Shown here: positions 32,698-40,315 of the stretch, in pieces | Layout: the number at the start of each line of letters is the position of its first letter | Position numbering within the stretch: position 1 is the first letter of the stretch | Assembly (NCBI GenBank): GCA_022511265.1 | Contig: JAFLRX010000017.1 | Span: 1-48,533 of the forward strand | Length of the DNA stretch: 48,533 nucleotides | Direction: 5' to 3' | Source: Eubacterium sp. | GTDB taxonomy: Bacteria > Bacillota > Clostridia > Oscillospirales > Ruminococcaceae | Program-made: the position numbers and the translations under genes | The notes under the pieces: generated by a model | Seen by the model: the letters and a program-made list of their open reading frames with translations, nothing else | What the model was told of the DNA's origin: nothing | The model's database searches: none

Positions 32698-34074
32698 ATG
32701 AGAAAACGTATACTCGCCGCGCTGATAAGCGGCGTAATGCTGGCGGCGTCGCTGACCGCGTGCAGTGACAGCGCGACGACAAGCAGTGTTGAGGAAAGCT
32801 CGACCGTGTCTGTGTCCTCCACCGAGGAAAGCAGCACCGAGAGCGAAGAATCAAGCGTACCCGAGACAGACGCGCCTGAGACTGAAGCACCGGAGACAGA
32901 CGCACCTGAAACCGACCCGCCGGAGACCGACGCACCGGAAACAAGCGCGCCTGAGAAAGAGCCTGAAACGGATACCAAGACCGCGCTGGAATTTGCGCAG
33001 CAGCTTATGCCGGGCTGGAACCTCGGCAACCAGCTGGAGGCTGTATCCGGCAGCACCCCCAGTGAGACCGCGTGGGGCAACCCGACGATAACCGAGGATA
33101 TTATCCTTGCGGTAAAGGACGCGGGCTTTAAGAGCGTAAGAATACCCGTTTCTTATCTCAGCAAAATAGGCGAGGGACCGACCTACACCGTTGACGCGGC
33201 ATGGCTGGACAGAATTGCCGAGGTCGTGGATATGTGCGTTGATAACGGCATGTACGCGATAATAAATATGCACGGCGACGGTTATCATAGCATCAGCGGC
33301 GGCTGGCTGCTCTGTGACGCCGATAACCAGACGGAGATAACCGACAAGTACGGAAAGGTATGGGCGCAGATAGCCGACAAATTCAAGGACTATGACGAGC
33401 ATCTTATATTCGAGTCGATGAACGAGGAATTCGACGGCAGCTACGGCGCGATAAACAACGAGTATTACGAGAACATCAACACCTATAATCAGACCTTCGT
33501 TGATAACGTAAGGGCTGCGGGCGGCTACAACGCAAAGCGTTATCTGCTCTGCCCCGGCTGGAACACCGACATCAACGCCACCACAGAGAACGAGACCTTC
33601 CGCGTGCCGGAGGACAGCGAGGGACGCGTAATGGTATCGGTACACTATTACGACCCGTATGAGTTCTGCCTTAAAGAAAGCGCGAAGGGCATCGTAAGAT
33701 GGGGCGAGGCGCTTGCGGGTCAGAACAAAAAGACCACCTGGGGCGACGAGACCTATTTGGACGAACAGTTTGACAAGCTGTACGACAAGTTTATCTCAAA
33801 GGGCATACCGGTAATAATCGGCGAGTACGGCACGATTGACAAGTCCTCGTTTGACGAGCGCAATACCATCTACCGCGCATATTATGCCGAGTACGTAAAC
33901 TATGCGGCGTCTCAGCGTCAGATAGTGACGGTGATGTGGGACAACGGCTATAACGGGGTATACGGTCATGCGGTGTTTAGCAGAAACACATGCGAGCAGA
34001 CCCAGCCCGAGATAATCGCGGGAATAATGCGCGGCGTCAACGCCGACAGCGCGCCCAAGGCGCCTACAGATTAA
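32698..34074 (+). CDS. Lipid-anchored GH5 endoglucanase
   Basis: A 458-residue glycoside hydrolase. The signal peptide ends in the lipobox LTAC (Cys22), so it should be tethered to the outer face of the membrane. Residues about 24-95 are a Ser/Thr then Pro-Glu-Thr linker with repeated PETDAPE units. The GH5 barrel follows (about 96-445): GWNLGNQLEA, VRIPVSYL, the NMHGDG histidine block, acid/base Glu243 in SMNEEF, and nucleophile Glu376 in IIGEYG. This pattern is that of endo-beta-1,4-glucanases and xyloglucanases near subfamily 4. No dockerin or carbohydrate-binding module is present. The small NPGTG protein gene lies 58 bases downstream and may be co-transcribed. Confidence 0.92.
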   Translation: MRKRILAALISGVMLAASLTACSDSATTSSVEESSTVSVSSTEESSTESEESSVPETDAPETEAPETDAPETDPPETDAPETSAPEKEPETDTKTALEFAQQLMPGWNLGNQLEAVSGSTPSETAWGNPTITEDIILAVKDAGFKSVRIPVSYLSKIGEGPTYTVDAAWLDRIAEVVDMCVDNGMYAIINMHGDGYHSISGGWLLCDADNQTEITDKYGKVWAQIADKFKDYDEHLIFESMNEEFDGSYGAINNEYYENINTYNQTFVDNVRAAGGYNAKRYLLCPGWNTDINATTENETFRVPEDSEGRVMVSVHYYDPYEFCLKESAKGIVRWGEALAGQNKKTTWGDETYLDEQFDKLYDKFISKGIPVIIGEYGTIDKSSFDERNTIYRAYYAEYVNYAASQRQIVTVMWDNGYNGVYGHAVFSRNTCEQTQPEIIAGIMRGVNADSAPKAPTD

Positions 34075-34132
34075 CAGGCAGCGGCGCGGCTTGCCGCACC
34101 GTGTAATAACAATCGACAGAAAGGAAACGATA

Positions 34133-34339
34133 ATGAAAAAGATTATTTCTATGCTAACAGCGATGGCAATGTGTGCGGCACTCAGCATCTCCTGTTTTGC
34201 CGAGGCGGCAGTAGGAGAGAGCGGCAACCCCGGCACCGGTGTAGAGCTGGTATGGCTGCCGGTAGCGATATGCGCGGTGATACTGGTTATCGTTGGTATC
34301 GTATCGCTGATACTCTCTAAGAAGAAAAAGAAGAAATAA
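34133..34339 (+). CDS. Tiny NPxTG-type (sortase) surface protein
   Basis: A 68-residue protein; the start is ATG 34133 with AAAGGAAA upstream. It has a signal peptide (residues 1-23, ending CFA), only about eight residues, then NPGTG (32-36), a membrane segment (about 38-61) and six lysines at the end. That is the full plan of a sortase cell-wall sorting signal, with NPGTG in the place of LPXTG, but with almost no passenger before it. After signal cleavage and sorting only about a dozen residues would remain. No sortase gene is in the window. An alternative is a short two-TM membrane peptide. Confidence 0.75.
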   Translation: MKKIISMLTAMAMCAALSISCFAEAAVGESGNPGTGVELVWLPVAICAVILVIVGIVSLILSKKKKKK

Positions 34340-34345
34340 TAACTG

Positions 34346-34371
34346 CTAAAAGCCCGCTTGCGGGCTTTTAG
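34346..34371 (+). terminator. Terminator after the NPGTG protein gene
   Basis: CTAAAAGCCCGC (34346-34357) pairs with GCGGGCTTTTAG (34360-34371); the T run is within the stem arm. Confidence 0.75.
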
Positions 34372-34399
34372 TAATTTATCCTTTATCAGAGGTGTTTTT

Positions 34400-34720
34400 A
34401 TGTTCAAAAAATCAAAAAAGGTCTCTACCGATTCCATGTCGGTGAAAGAAAAGCTTGCGCTTGACAAGCGGCCGCTGAAATATGTCACCGAGCGGGATGC
34501 CGAGACCTATACCGAGCGCAGGCTGGGCGAAAACGGCGCGGTCAATATTATGGACGGCGACTTTGTGCTGGTCTGTTCGGGAAAAGATATTATGCGCTGC
34601 GATATAGACAAGGTGCATGTCGGCTTTCTGATGAATTTGTCGGGTATGACGGTCAAGGGGCTTGACAAAAACAGCGGCAGAGAGATGTCGGTGATAGCGT
34701 ATTTCGCGGATAAATTCTGA
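34400..34720 (+). CDS. Small conserved-looking cytosolic protein, unknown function
   Basis: A 106-residue protein starting MFKKSKKVSTDSM, with AGAGGTG before the ATG. It has no signal peptide or membrane segment. The text is mixed alpha/beta with a strand-rich second half (GDFVLVCSGKDIMRCDIDKV, then VHVGFLMNLSGMTVKGLD). I do not recognise the family. It stands between a terminator and the promoter of the pseudokinase gene. Confidence 0.65.
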   Translation: MFKKSKKVSTDSMSVKEKLALDKRPLKYVTERDAETYTERRLGENGAVNIMDGDFVLVCSGKDIMRCDIDKVHVGFLMNLSGMTVKGLDKNSGREMSVIAYFADKF

Positions 34721-34843
34721 TAATACAGAAGAGCTTACAGCAAACTATACAAAACAAACAGACGTAAACGCGGCTGTGATTAGATATATTTACGCCGTAT
34801 TTTCCGAAAAGGTTACAAAATAATTACAACTTATTAAAAAGCG

Positions 34844-34872
34844 TTGACATTCAGGGTTTTATGCGGTATTAT
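34844..34872 (+). promoter_or_regulatory. Promoter of the pseudokinase-PASTA gene
   Basis: TTGACA (34844-34849) and TATTAT (34867-34872) are 17 bp apart; an overlapping TATAAT starts at 34872 but at a 22-bp spacing. Confidence 0.75.
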
Positions 34873-34947
34873 ATAATAGATAAAAAGCGTAAAAATACAA
34901 TCGAAGGACAAAAGTGCAGATCGCTTTTACGGAAAGGATAGTCTGCT

Positions 34948-36723
34948 ATGACAGAGACAAGTAAGCTTTGCATGGGGTGCATGGGCGAGAAAACAGAAGA
35001 GGTGTGCGAGCACTGCGGATATTCCGAAAATACGCCGTATCTTCCGTCTTATCTTGCGCCGGGCACCGTACTTAATGACAGATATATCGCGGGCAGGCTG
35101 CTTAGCTATAACGGAGAGGGTGCGACCTATATCGGATATGATAAGGTGACCTCTACCAAGGTGACAATAAAAGAATATATGCCGGACGCGCTGTGCTCTC
35201 GCAAGAAGGATGCGGGCAGTATCACGGTAGAGCCTAACAAGCTGCCGCTGTACAAGACCTTTATGTCGGAGTTTGTCGAGCTGAACAAGGCGCTGATGAA
35301 GGCGCGCTCGATGACCCATATCCAGACAGTGCTGGATATTTTCCCGCAAAACAACACCGCATACGTTGTATGCGAATACATAAACGGAATACCGCTGAAA
35401 ACTTATCTTTCCAACTGCTCCGGCGAGCTTAGCTGGGACAAGGTGAAAGAGCTGTTCCCCCCGATACTTACTACGCTGGGGCTGGTACATTCCGCAGGGA
35501 TAATCCACCGCGGCATCAGCCCGAACACAATACTCGTCACCGACAAAAACGAGCTGAAGCTGATAGATTTTCAGATATCCGCCGGCAGGACGGCAAACAC
35601 CGAGATAGCCTGCGAACTGGCGCCCGGCTATTCCGCGCCGGAGCTGTATTCATCTGACGAGTGGCACGGCACCTGGACCGACGTGTACGGTATCTGCGCG
35701 ACGCTGTACCGCGTGCTGACGGGGCTTACCCCCACCGAATCCATTGCGAGACTGGACGATGACAGCTGCCCCGAGCCGATGGCGGTAAACCGCAACGTCC
35801 CCTCTCATGTATCCAAGGTGATAATGAACGGACTGAAGCTAAGCACCTCGTCGCGTATCCAGACTATAACCGAGCTGGTGGTAAAGCTGTTTGAGCAGCC
35901 GCGCTTTAACACCGCCCAGACCGAGGCGATAAAGCCCGCGGCAAGACCCCAGCCCGCCAACCGCAGGGTTGTTGCGGCACAGGCGTCCGCAGCGGCGGCA
36001 AAGAAAAAGAACCAAAACAACAAGATAATGGTGATCATCGCGATTGCGGTGTGCGCTGTGATAATAATAGGCTTTTCGGTGGCTATCGCGCTGCTGGCGG
36101 CGAACGGACCTGACAACAGCTCGTCCGGCGACCCGAACTTTTACTCCGCGCCGGAGTCTACGGCGTCGGTTGCCTCCAGCTCGGAAGTATCAAGCAGTCA
36201 GACCACTACTGCCGAGTCATCGTATGTGCCGGATGTGATATATATGGTGCCTAACTTTGAGGGTAACCTGATATCCAACATAAACGAGAACGAGCGCTAC
36301 AGCTATCTCAATATGACGGTTAAATACGAGTTCAACAACGATGTCGCAAACGGCTTCGTTATCGAGCAGAGCATAGAGGCAGGCACCGAGGTGGAAGAGG
36401 GCGAAGAGATAACCATTACGGTAAGTAAGGGACCGCGCACCGTTCCGCTGCCGGATTATACCGGAAAGACCTCTGAGCAGTATGTCGCGACACTTTCGCA
36501 GAAGAATATCAAGTTTGAGACTAAAGAAATGGTCACCGACGAAGTGCCGGAGGGCTATGTGGTAAAATGCAGCAAGGATATAGGCGCGAGCGTTGACGTC
36601 GAGCACAGCGAGAGCGTCACCGTATACTATGCCAAGGCACCCGAGGTGACAAGCAGCGAGGCTGACAGCTCGGCGGCAGGCAGCTCGTCAGCTGACAGTC
36701 AGGCGTCCTCCGCTGCGGAATAA
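34948..36723 (+). CDS. Zinc-ribbon Ser/Thr pseudokinase with PASTA domains
   Basis: A 591-residue membrane protein. Cys8, Cys11, Cys20 and Cys23 (CMGC and CEHC) form an N-terminal zinc ribbon. The kinase fold spans about 45-320: Lys75 (VTIKEYMP) and the APE-type GYSAPELY are kept, but the catalytic loop reads HRGISPNT (187-194), where active relatives have HRDISPDN, so catalytic Asp becomes Gly and the metal-binding Asn becomes Thr. DFG reads DFQ (207-209). It should bind little or no catalytic Mg-ATP and is best called a pseudokinase. TM spans about 360-386; two PASTA domains (about 431-496 and 498-563) lie outside and end in a Ser-rich tail. The family normally senses peptidoglycan or lipid II through PASTA. 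Confidence 0.9.
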   Translation: MTETSKLCMGCMGEKTEEVCEHCGYSENTPYLPSYLAPGTVLNDRYIAGRLLSYNGEGATYIGYDKVTSTKVTIKEYMPDALCSRKKDAGSITVEPNKLPLYKTFMSEFVELNKALMKARSMTHIQTVLDIFPQNNTAYVVCEYINGIPLKTYLSNCSGELSWDKVKELFPPILTTLGLVHSAGIIHRGISPNTILVTDKNELKLIDFQISAGRTANTEIACELAPGYSAPELYSSDEWHGTWTDVYGICATLYRVLTGLTPTESIARLDDDSCPEPMAVNRNVPSHVSKVIMNGLKLSTSSRIQTITELVVKLFEQPRFNTAQTEAIKPAARPQPANRRVVAAQASAAAAKKKNQNNKIMVIIAIAVCAVIIIGFSVAIALLAANGPDNSSSGDPNFYSAPESTASVASSSEVSSSQTTTAESSYVPDVIYMVPNFEGNLISNINENERYSYLNMTVKYEFNNDVANGFVIEQSIEAGTEVEEGEEITITVSKGPRTVPLPDYTGKTSEQYVATLSQKNIKFETKEMVTDEVPEGYVVKCSKDIGASVDVEHSESVTVYYAKAPEVTSSEADSSAAGSSSADSQASSAAE

Positions 36724-36738
36724 TGATGATATTTCAGA

Positions 36739-36779
36739 CTTTTCAGCACCGTATACACGGTGCTGAAAAGTCGGTTTTA
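36739..36779 (+). terminator. Terminator after the pseudokinase gene
   Basis: A 14-bp perfect stem (36739-36752 with 36757-36770) with an ATAC loop, then a short T run. Confidence 0.82.
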
Positions 36780-36820
36780 TAATGACGGGGCATTGCCCCT
36801 TATTTAAAAAGGAATTTCTG

Positions 36821-37951
36821 ATGGAATTGGATTTATCAAAAATCAGGCAGGAAATAGACAGCATCGACGACGAAATGCTGCGGCTGTTTCTGCGGCGTAT
36901 GGAGCTGTGCGTTGACGTAGCGCGTTATAAGAAAGAAAAGGGGCTGCCCGTTTTTCAGGAAAAGCGGGAAGAGGCAATACTGCAGCGCATATCGGATAAT
37001 TCGCCGGAGGGGCTGGCAGAGGGCTCGCGGCTGCTGTACACCAACATAATGGAGATATCCAAGTGTCTGCAAAGGCGTATGCTGTCACAGCCGCAGGATA
37101 TCGGTATTTCCGCGCCTGAAAGCGGGGATGTTGTTATCGCCTGTCCCGGCACTGCGGGCAGCAACACCGAAAAGGCATGCAAAAAACTGTTCGGCGGGTC
37201 AGAGCTGAAGTTTTTTCCCGACTTTGCCGATGTGTTTGAGGCTGTGCAGAACGGCAGTGCCGATTACGGCGTGCTGCCGATAGAAAATTCCACCGCGGGC
37301 GAGGTAGACCAGACCTACACATTACTTGCCGAGTATGATTTTTACATATGCAAAAGCACACAGGTGACCATCGACCATTGCCTTGCCGCGAAAAAGGGCG
37401 GCAATATAACCAAGATATATTCTCACGAGCAGGCGCTGATGCAATGCTCGCGCTTTATAAAGAACAGCGGCGCGGAGCCTGTGCCGTATAAGAACACCGC
37501 GCTTGCCGCAGAGATGGTGGCAAACAGCGACGAGGACGGCATTGCGGCGATATGTTCGGAAGACTGCGCGCGGCTGTACGGGCTGGAGATACTGGAACGC
37601 AGGATAGCCGACAACCCAGACAACACCACCCGCTTTATCTGTGTATCAAAGAAGAACGAGGTCAGCGACGGCGCGGATATTATTTCTATCTCGCTGTCGG
37701 TGCCGCATACGGCGGGCGCGCTGTACAGGCTGCTGACAAGGTTTTATTTCTACGGACTGAACCTCACCCGCATACAAAGCGCGCCTGTACCCAAAAAGGC
37801 GCTGAACATCAAGACCGAGGCGTTTGACGTTATTTTCTATCTCGATTTTGAGGGCAGCGTCAAAAACCCCGACGTGGTGCGGCTGCTTTCCAACCTTGAA
37901 AAGGAAATGAAATATTTCAGATATTTGGGAAATTACAACCACATTATATAA
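36821..37951 (+). CDS. pheA: Bifunctional chorismate mutase / prephenate dehydratase
   Basis: A 376-residue P-protein for phenylalanine synthesis (chorismate to prephenate to phenylpyruvate). ATG 36821 has AAAGGAA upstream. The chorismate mutase domain (about 1-85) shows the AroQ pattern LSKIRQEIDSIDDEMLRLF and EKREEAILQRI. The dehydratase (about 103-285) has LPIENSTAGEVDQ and the TRF motif in NTTRFICVS. The ACT domain (about 298-376), with VPHTAGALYRLL and NLTRIQSAP, is the phenylalanine feedback site. It heads a run with ispD, ispF and a DAHP synthase gene, so it shares a transcript with both aromatic and isoprenoid functions. Confidence 0.95.
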   Translation: MELDLSKIRQEIDSIDDEMLRLFLRRMELCVDVARYKKEKGLPVFQEKREEAILQRISDNSPEGLAEGSRLLYTNIMEISKCLQRRMLSQPQDIGISAPESGDVVIACPGTAGSNTEKACKKLFGGSELKFFPDFADVFEAVQNGSADYGVLPIENSTAGEVDQTYTLLAEYDFYICKSTQVTIDHCLAAKKGGNITKIYSHEQALMQCSRFIKNSGAEPVPYKNTALAAEMVANSDEDGIAAICSEDCARLYGLEILERRIADNPDNTTRFICVSKKNEVSDGADIISISLSVPHTAGALYRLLTRFYFYGLNLTRIQSAPVPKKALNIKTEAFDVIFYLDFEGSVKNPDVVRLLSNLEKEMKYFRYLGNYNHII

Positions 37952-37966
37952 TTTTGAGGGTGTTAA

Positions 37967-38668
37967 ATGTTTACATCTGCGATAATCCTCGCCGCGGGCG
38001 GCTCTACCCGTATGGGCTTTGACAAGCTGCTGGCTGAAATAAACGGCATACCCGCGTTTTTGTACAGCGTTTATGCGTTTGAGCATAGCGCGGCGGACGA
38101 GATAATACTGGTGGCACCGTCGGAAAAAATACCGAAATATGAGGAGATTTTGTCCGGCCTTGAGATAAACAAGCCGCTGAAGGTCATCGGCGGCGCAGAT
38201 ATACGTCCCCGCTCGGCATTGAACGGGATAAACGCGGCAAAGGGCGAGCTGCTGCTGATACATGACGCTGCGCGCCCGTTTGTATGTGACAGGCTGATAA
38301 ATGACGTGATAGACGCGGCAAAGCAGCATGGTGCGGCGATACCCGCGGTAAAGCTGAAGGACACAGTGAAATTCTGCGCGGACGGCTTTGTGCAAAGTAC
38401 GCCACGGCGCGAGACCTTGCGGGCGGTGCAGACCCCGCAGGCGTTTATAAAAAAGGAATATCTTGACGCGGTAAAGGCGGCGGGTGACAGGATAAACGTC
38501 ATCACCGACGACGCCGCGCTGTTCGAGGCGGCAGGTAAAAAGGTCGCGGTGACTGAGGGGGATCCGCGCAACTTCAAGCTGACCTCGCCTGAGGATGTTG
38601 TGTACGCTGAGGCGATAGCGGCAAAATATCCCGAGTTTACCATAAGGAGAGACCAATGTTCAGAATAG
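37967..38668 (+). CDS. ispD: 2-C-methyl-D-erythritol 4-phosphate cytidylyltransferase
   Basis: A 233-residue enzyme of the MEP isoprenoid pathway that joins MEP and CTP. The nucleotide-binding LAAGGSTRMGFDKLL and the LIHDAARPFV block are complete, as is AVQTPQAF. GAGGGTG precedes the ATG. It overlaps ispF by 13 bases, so the two consecutive-pathway enzymes are made together. Confidence 0.96.
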   Translation: MFTSAIILAAGGSTRMGFDKLLAEINGIPAFLYSVYAFEHSAADEIILVAPSEKIPKYEEILSGLEINKPLKVIGGADIRPRSALNGINAAKGELLLIHDAARPFVCDRLINDVIDAAKQHGAAIPAVKLKDTVKFCADGFVQSTPRRETLRAVQTPQAFIKKEYLDAVKAAGDRINVITDDAALFEAAGKKVAVTEGDPRNFKLTSPEDVVYAEAIAAKYPEFTIRRDQCSE

Positions 38669-39129
38669 GGCACGGCTATGACGTACACCGCTTTGAAAAA
38701 GGCAGAAAGCTGATACTGTGCGGTGAGGAGATAGAGCATGACGAGGGGCTGCTCGGTCATTCCGACGCGGACGTTGCCGTACACGCGCTGATGGACGCGA
38801 TGCTGGGAGCGGCGGCACTGGGCGATATCGGAAAGCATTTTCCCGACACAGACGACGCGTATAAGGGCATCAGCAGTATAGAGCTGTTAAAGCATGTAAA
38901 GGGACTGCTGGACGGACAGGGTATGACGCTGTCCAACGCGGATATAACCGTCATTGCCGAACGACCCAAGCTGAAAGCGCACATAGACGCTATGCGGGCT
39001 AACCTTGCGGATGCGCTGGACGTTGACGTTTCTTTTATCAGCGTAAAGGCCACCACCGAAGAGGGGCTGGGCATAGCGGGAAAAGGCATCGCGGCGCACG
39101 CGGTGGTTATTATAATGCATAATTCATAA
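38656..39129 (+). CDS. ispF: 2-C-methyl-D-erythritol 2,4-cyclodiphosphate synthase
   Basis: A 157-residue MEP-pathway enzyme closing the cyclodiphosphate ring. The metal ligands are Asp8 and His10 (GYDVHRF) and His in LLGHSDADV, all in place. KATTEEGLGIAGKGIAAHAV is the C-terminal signature. The last codons and stop fall in a 14-bp tandem repeat (39112-39139). ispE, which acts between IspD and IspF, is not adjacent. Confidence 0.96.
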   Translation: MFRIGHGYDVHRFEKGRKLILCGEEIEHDEGLLGHSDADVAVHALMDAMLGAAALGDIGKHFPDTDDAYKGISSIELLKHVKGLLDGQGMTLSNADITVIAERPKLKAHIDAMRANLADALDVDVSFISVKATTEEGLGIAGKGIAAHAVVIIMHNS

Positions 39130-39139
39130 TGCATAATGC
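39112..39139. repeat. Tandem 14-bp repeat at the ispF stop
   Basis: ATAATGCATAATTC (39112-39125) is followed directly by ATAATGCATAATGC (39126-39139), one mismatch. Confidence 0.85.
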
Positions 39140-39179
39140 TGAATTTATATATTTTATAGAAAGATAAGGAGAAAAGACA

Positions 39180-40208
39180 ATGGGAATGAATTTCATCAGA
39201 AAGCTGCCGGTACCGGAGGAGATAAAGAAAATGTATCCGGTGACCGACAGGATAAAGGAGATAAAGGCGCAGCGCGACAAGGAGATAGCTGACGTATTCA
39301 CCGGAAAGTCGGATAAGTTTTTGCTGATAATAGGTCCCTGCTCTGCGGACAAGCCCGAGCCTGTGCTGGAGTATATCGGCAGACTGGTATCGGTACAGGA
39401 AAAGGTAAAGGACAAGGTAATAATCATCCCGCGTATCTACACCAACAAGCCCCGCACCACAGGCGAGGGATATAAGGGCATGATACACCAGCCCGACCCC
39501 AACAAGAACGAGGATATGCTGGAGGGTATCATTCAGGTGCGCAGACTGCACCAGATGGCGATAGAGCAGACCGGCTTTACCTGTGCGGATGAAATGCTGT
39601 ATCCCGAGAACTACCGTTATCTGTCCGACCTGCTGAGCTATGTCGCTGTCGGCGCGCGCTCGGTAGAGAACCAGCAGCACCGCCTTACCGCCAGCGGTAT
39701 AGATATCCCGGTGGGAATGAAGAACCCCACCAGCGGCACACTGTCGGTAATGCTTAATTCCATAAAGGCGGCACAGTCCCGCCACACCTTTATTTACCGC
39801 GGCTGGGAGGTAGCCACCGACGGCAACCCGCTGACCCACGCTATTCTGCGCGGTGCGGTGAACAAGCACGACCAGGCACTGCCCAACTACCATTATGAGG
39901 ACCTCAGCCTGCTGTACGAGCTGTACTGTGAGAAAAACCTTGAAAATATGGCGGTTATCGTGGACACCAACCACTCTAACTCCGGCAAAAAGTATCTGGA
40001 GCAGATAAGGATATCCAAGGAGATACTTCATTCCCGCCGCCACAGCGACGATATCGGACGCTTTGTAAAGGGTCTGATGATAGAAAGCTATATCGAGGAC
40101 GGCAATCAGGGCACCGACGACACGGTGTACGGCAAGTCGATAACCGACCCCTGCCTCGGCTGGGACAAGTCGGAGAGACTTATACTGGATATTGCAGACG
40201 CGCTGTAA
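39180..40208 (+). CDS. aroF: 3-deoxy-7-phosphoheptulonate synthase (class I DAHP synthase)
   Basis: A 342-residue first enzyme of the shikimate pathway, condensing PEP and erythrose 4-phosphate. Class I (AroF/G/H-like) text is clear: LLIIGPCSADKPEP, IPRIYTNKPRTTGEGYKGM, VGARSVENQQHR, GMKNPTSGTLSVM and VDTNHSNSGKKY. The N-terminal extension (about 1-45) is where feedback by aromatic amino acids acts in the family; which amino acid controls this one is not readable, and the symbol aroF is chosen by class only. AAGGAG lies eight bases upstream. Its position after pheA suggests phenylalanine-linked expression. Confidence 0.94.
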   Translation: MGMNFIRKLPVPEEIKKMYPVTDRIKEIKAQRDKEIADVFTGKSDKFLLIIGPCSADKPEPVLEYIGRLVSVQEKVKDKVIIIPRIYTNKPRTTGEGYKGMIHQPDPNKNEDMLEGIIQVRRLHQMAIEQTGFTCADEMLYPENYRYLSDLLSYVAVGARSVENQQHRLTASGIDIPVGMKNPTSGTLSVMLNSIKAAQSRHTFIYRGWEVATDGNPLTHAILRGAVNKHDQALPNYHYEDLSLLYELYCEKNLENMAVIVDTNHSNSGKKYLEQIRISKEILHSRRHSDDIGRFVKGLMIESYIEDGNQGTDDTVYGKSITDPCLGWDKSERLILDIADAL

Positions 40209-40315
40209 TTGTGCATAAGCTTTTTCAAAATTTGCTCTGCGAGTATCGGACAACCGCAACGCGACATTGGGGATAGACGCGGTTAGAGAAATAAAAACCA
40301 AATGGATAAAAATAT

